Shown piece after piece: positions 61,042 through 64,000 of a stretch of 64,000 nucleotides of DNA. Where the stretch lies: positions 1,674,001 through 1,738,000 of the forward strand of contig NZ_CP028369.1 of NCBI RefSeq assembly GCF_003032475.1. Direction: 5' to 3'. A model generated the notes under the pieces. That model made no database searches, was not told where the DNA came from, and saw only the letters and a program-made list of their open reading frames with translations. Position 1 is the first letter of the stretch. The number at the start of each line of letters is the position of its first letter. This DNA is from Streptomyces sp. P3 (lineage in GTDB: Bacteria; Actinomycetota; Actinomycetes; Streptomycetales; Streptomycetaceae). The translations under genes were made by a program, and so were the position numbers.

Positions 61042-61482
61042 TCGTGGTCTATGTTGCGCTCGCGTCGTTCGCCGGGATGCGGTTCCAGGGAGTCGGGAAG
61101 AGGCACGGAACAGTACGCCGATCATGGCCTTGACGTGCAGTGTTGTGTTGTAGCTTCCCCGTCTGCGGCTCGTCAATGGCTTGCCGATGTGATGGTTCTG
61201 GCTCTGCGGTCCGGGCAACTATTTGGTCAACAGCGGATCGTGCCTTACGGTTTTGCTCCCGCCCGCCACCGAGCCCCCATTTCTCGCGGCTTTTCTGCCG
61301 TGAGAGATTGCGCCGGATAGGGCTGGACTTGCGCGACTGGGGTGTGGCTATGTTGACGACATCCCCGGAAACGCAATCGCTTCCCGGCGCGCGTCCGCGC
61401 CAACACCCCCTCGAATCCCGCCCCGACCGACGGTGAGCCGCGATGTCCACGCACAGGCCACCGAGTGAGGACCGCCCCGCAC
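61042..61482. other. Divergent interval before the replication gene
   Basis: This 441-base gap has no gene. It holds the promoter above and TTGACG at about 61353 toward the replication gene, but no clear iterons. A low-GC stretch near 61200-61280 might hold the origin of the element. Confidence 0.35.
61147..61176 (-). promoter_or_regulatory. Probable promoter of the XRE-xis-int operon
   Basis: TTGACG (61176-61171) and TACAAC (61152-61147) spaced by 18 bases on the minus strand. The transcript would include the inverted repeat. Confidence 0.5.
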
Positions 61483-62403
61483 TTGGCACGAATCCGCACC
61501 ATCAAGCCCGAAGCCTTCATCTCCGAGTCCCTGGCCGTCGTCTCCCTGACCGCCGAGCGCACCTTCCTCGGTCTACTCACCCAGGCCGACGACCAGGGCC
61601 GCCACCGCGACCACGCCGCGATCATCGCCGGGCAGTTGTGGGTGCTGCGCCCGGAGCACACCCCGTCCGATGTCGAGACGGACCTCGCCCAGCTCGCCGA
61701 CGCGGGACTGATCTGCCGCTACAAGGGGCCGGATCACAAGCGGTACCTGCACGTCGTGACCTGGCACCAGCATCAGAAGATCAACCGGGCGAGCAAGAGC
61801 CGCCTCCCGAGCTGCCCGGTTCACGACGCTTCAGTCGCGTCGGCTCCTACCGTGGGCGCCGGTGTCACGGAGTACTCGCTGCCGCCTCACGCAGTCCTCA
61901 CTGAGGGCTCCGGCGAGGTCCGTGAGTCCGCGCTGAATCCGAGGCTTGAGAGTGAATTCGCAGGTCAAGAGCGCTTCACGGAGTCCTCCGTGAAGGATCA
62001 GGGAGCGCTCGGTGAGGCAGCAGTGACGTCTCACGGTCCGGATCTAGGACCTAGGACCGTGGATCTAGGAGATATCCCTTCGGGGGGCGCAAGCGCCCAC
62101 GCGCCTGACACCGTCTCGGCCAAGCAGCTCCTCGGCGAGTACGTCGCCGCGTGCAACCACCGCCCGCCAGATGCCTTCCTGAGCCATCTCGGCAAACAGG
62201 TGCGCAAGCTGCTCGACGAGGGCATCGCCCCCGCACACCTCCGGGCCGCCCTCGAACGCCACCGGGTCAAGGGCCTGTCCCCGGGCGTCCTGCCCAGCCT
62301 CGTCCACGAGGTCATGAACGCCTCATCACCCGCCACGCCCGTCGCCCATCGGGCGTGGACGAACCCCACCGACGTCGTCGCCGCCTACGGAGATGAGCTC
62401 TGA
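61483..62403 (+). CDS. Replication-initiator-like protein
   Basis: A 306-residue protein. The N-terminus ARIRTIKPEAFISESLAVVS and GLLTQADDQGRHRDHAAIIA resembles phage and AICE replication proteins with a winged-helix start. The middle is low-complexity, then a helical end (LLGEYVAACNHRPPDAFLSH) like a DnaD-type domain. TTG start (61483) has GAGGA 11 bases before; GTG at 61465 is also possible. It overlaps the following ATPase. Confidence 0.72.
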   Translation: MARIRTIKPEAFISESLAVVSLTAERTFLGLLTQADDQGRHRDHAAIIAGQLWVLRPEHTPSDVETDLAQLADAGLICRYKGPDHKRYLHVVTWHQHQKINRASKSRLPSCPVHDASVASAPTVGAGVTEYSLPPHAVLTEGSGEVRESALNPRLESEFAGQERFTESSVKDQGALGEAAVTSHGPDLGPRTVDLGDIPSGGASAHAPDTVSAKQLLGEYVAACNHRPPDAFLSHLGKQVRKLLDEGIAPAHLRAALERHRVKGLSPGVLPSLVHEVMNASSPATPVAHRAWTNPTDVVAAYGDEL

Positions 62404-63098
62404 CCGCCACCCTCACCCGCGCACCCCAGCCCGTCGGCCAGATCGCCGACCGGCTCAACACGATCCTCGCCAACCGCGGCATCGACCCGACCACCGCTGC
62501 CGCCCACGAGCCAGCGCCCGAGACCGTCACCGCCCTGGAACTCGCCGACGCCCGCATCCCCGCCCGCTATCACCGCGCCCTGGCCGACCACCCCCAGATC
62601 ACCGCCTGGGCCGACCAGATCGCCCGCGCCGGACGCCCCGGCCCGACCGGACCCGGTATCGCCGAGGGCCCGTCGCTGCTGATCGCCGGCCCCACCGGCA
62701 CCGGCAAAACCCACCAAGCGTACGGCGCCGTCCGGGCCCTCCTCACCCGAGGCGTCCGCCTTCGCTGGGAGGCCACCACCTCCGCCGACCTGCACGCACG
62801 GCTCCGCCCCCGCGCCGGCCACGACGGTGAACGGGAACTGCAGACGCTGGCCCGCTGCCCACTGCTGCTCCTGGACGACCTAGGCGCGGCCAAGACCAGC
62901 GAGTGGACCGAGGAGCTCACTTACCGGCTCGTCAACCACCGGTACGAGCACATGCTCCCCACCCTCATCACCACCAACCTCCCCACCGCCGAGCTCCGCA
63001 CCGCGCTCGGCGACCGCGTCGCCTCCCGCCTCGCCGAGATGACCGAACGCGTCATCCTCACCGGCCCCGACCGACGCCGCACCGCGCCCTCTGTCTGA
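62400..63098 (+). CDS. DnaC/IstB-like ATPase starting at CTG
   Basis: A 232-residue AAA+ ATPase: GPTGTGKTHQAYGAV is Walker A, LLLLDDLGAAK is Walker B and LITTNLPT is sensor I, as in helicase loaders. No ATG, GTG or TTG lies between the preceding in-frame stop (62394) and the start of clear homology. CTG at 62400 has GGAG seven bases upstream and overlaps the previous stop as CTGA. It should load the replicative helicase on the element with the preceding protein. Automatic callers could truncate or miss it. Confidence 0.82.
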   Translation: MTATLTRAPQPVGQIADRLNTILANRGIDPTTAAAHEPAPETVTALELADARIPARYHRALADHPQITAWADQIARAGRPGPTGPGIAEGPSLLIAGPTGTGKTHQAYGAVRALLTRGVRLRWEATTSADLHARLRPRAGHDGERELQTLARCPLLLLDDLGAAKTSEWTEELTYRLVNHRYEHMLPTLITTNLPTAELRTALGDRVASRLAEMTERVILTGPDRRRTAPSV

Positions 63099-63187
63099 AC
63101 GGCCCGCGGTTCCTTCCCGTCCCACCACTTCACCCGCGCGGGCTTCCGCCTGCCCTCGAACGCGCGGGTCCCTTGGAGAGCCTCTGC

Positions 63188-64000
63188 ATGTCCCCTGGCA
63201 CCACCACGCTCATCAGCGCCAACGGCGTCGGCATGCCCGCCTTGCCGCACTGGTTCCCTGCGCCTGCTGCCATCGCGGCTCTGCTCGCCGTCGTACTGTC
63301 CGTCGCATGGTCCCTGCGGAAGTACCGGCGGAAGCCGAGCGCGGGACAGCGCCGTAGCACCGCCGCGATCCCGGTCGCCGCCGTCGCCGCGATCGGCTGC
63401 ACCGCCTACAGCGCGGACACCAGCTGGCGATTCGCCGCCGACTATCTCGACATGGGCAGCGCCGTCGAGCGCGCCGCGATGTTCGCCGCCGCCGAACTGG
63501 CGCTGTTCGCCACCGCGCTGATGGCGCGGGCGAACCTCAACGGCCCCAAGCAGGCGCCTGGGGTGCCCGGCACTCTCACATGGGTGATCACCTGCGTGCA
63601 GATCGTGCCCGCCTACGCCGAGTCCGGGCTGGTCGGCGGAACTGTGCGGGCCTTCGTCGGCCCGGTCCTGGCGGCAGTGCTCTGGCACCTGGCCATGGGC
63701 ATCGAACTGCGCCACCGCAGCCCGCAAGCAGACTCCCGCAGCCTGACCGCCCTCCTCACCCGACAGGCACGCGAACGGCTGCTGGCTCGTCTGGGGATTG
63801 CCGACCGGGACGCGGATGCCGCCCGGATCATCCGCGACCGCGCCCTCGACCGGGCCGTCACCCTGATCCTCCGGGCGGAGACCATGACACCCGGCAAACG
63901 CACCAAGTGGCGAGGCCGGCGCCTCACCCGCCGCCTGCACCAGGCTCTGGAGCAGGCTGATGTCGACCGCGACGAGCACCAGGACGAGCTGCTGTTGCGC
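63188..64000 (+). CDS. DUF2637/Spd-like membrane protein, partial
   Basis: At least 271 residues; the frame leaves the window. Four hydrophobic helices (about 21-43, 59-80, 95-112 and 120-172) are followed by a cytosolic charged domain (LTRQARERLLARLGIADRDA). This layout matches SpdB/DUF2637 proteins of AICEs and plasmids that help spread DNA between mycelial compartments. GGAGAG seven bases upstream supports the ATG. Confidence 0.8.
   Translation, partial: MSPGTTTLISANGVGMPALPHWFPAPAAIAALLAVVLSVAWSLRKYRRKPSAGQRRSTAAIPVAAVAAIGCTAYSADTSWRFAADYLDMGSAVERAAMFAAAELALFATALMARANLNGPKQAPGVPGTLTWVITCVQIVPAYAESGLVGGTVRAFVGPVLAAVLWHLAMGIELRHRSPQADSRSLTALLTRQARERLLARLGIADRDADAARIIRDRALDRAVTLILRAETMTPGKRTKWRGRRLTRRLHQALEQADVDRDEHQDELLLR

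Larger units (their letters stand above)
54657..64000. mobile_element. Integrative element at tRNA-Pro, left part
   Basis: From the tRNA to the window end are a tyrosine integrase, Xis, an XRE regulator, a replication-type protein, a DnaC-like ATPase and a Spd-like membrane protein, a set typical of actinomycete integrative and conjugative elements (AICE, such as pSAM2, which also uses tRNA-Pro). The gene set between tRNA and integrase is unusual. The right end, the Tra (FtsK-like) gene and the second attachment site lie outside the window. That the tRNA is the attachment site is inferred. Confidence 0.7.

Noticed and set aside
62393..62830. 145-codon frame starting ATG at 62393-62395
   Set aside because: Arg/Pro-rich product in the wrong frame; the CTG frame at 62400 carries Walker A and B motifs.
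1..64000. CRISPR arrays, insertion sequences, rRNA genes
   Set aside because: No regularly spaced identical repeats with unique spacers, no transposase genes with terminal inverted repeats and no rRNA sequence were seen.

Overview
This window is a piece of a high-GC actinomycete chromosome that I read as Streptomyces. BldG, WblA, a Crp protein, a Tad/Flp pilus operon, GC-biased codons, frequent GTG starts and ATGA stop/start overlaps all point there. From memory, the order matches the S. coelicolor SCO3540-SCO3582 block and, more remotely, the M. tuberculosis Rv3644c-Rv3683 block. No species can be named from the sequence alone.

Layout. 0-14 kb (mostly minus strand): the start of a secreted peptidase lipoprotein, the clamp-loader delta' subunit, a membrane-transporter/thymidylate-kinase fusion, DNA topoisomerase I, a small membrane protein, a methyltransferase, a lipoprotein and the proton-pumping pyrophosphatase HppA. 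14-15 kb: BldG and its partner anti-sigma protein, separated by strong hairpins. 15-24 kb: a DEAD-box helicase facing a Tad/Flp secretion operon (Ssd, TadA, TadB, TadC, pilin, two TadE-like proteins). 24-25.5 kb: a HAD phosphatase flanked by two structured RNAs, a 6C RNA on the minus strand and a candidate Ms1/6S-like RNA on the plus strand. 25.5-38 kb: a Fic-like protein with a degenerate motif, a CooC/MinD-type ATPase, a deacetylase-like lipoprotein, a SulP-carbonic anhydrase fusion, acetyl-CoA synthetase with an unusual leader ORF, NhaA, a Holin-X protein and an alpha/beta hydrolase. 38-54.6 kb: MarP-like protease, NUDIX, Nth, Crp, a nucleotidyltransferase, MBL hydrolase, a second NUDIX, RidA, DUF4177, paired ArsA-like ATPases, WblA, a class A PBP, YqeY, a metallophosphoesterase and a Pr6Pr membrane protein.

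At 54,657 a tRNA-Pro(CGG) marks a switch to accessory DNA that continues past the window end. It looks like an integrative element of the actinomycete AICE type: tyrosine integrase with an internal LacI-type HTH, Xis, an XRE regulator with an inverted-repeat operator, a replication-type protein, a DnaC-like ATPase starting at CTG, and a DUF2637/Spd-like membrane protein. Four genes of unknown function lie between the tRNA and the integrase. They include a two-gene overlapping pair that resembles a toxin-antitoxin or defence module, and this is where an undescribed system is most likely.

How the genes work together. The backbone couples replication and topology (delta', Tmk, TopA), developmental regulation (BldG, WblA, Crp, 6C and the Ms1-like RNA), cell-surface biogenesis (Tad pilus, PBP, MarP, the ArsA pair) and energy or pH balance (HppA, NhaA, SulP-CA, Acs). 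Family assignments rest on motifs I can see. Gene order in other species is recalled from memory, and regulatory sites are inferred from sequence pattern only.
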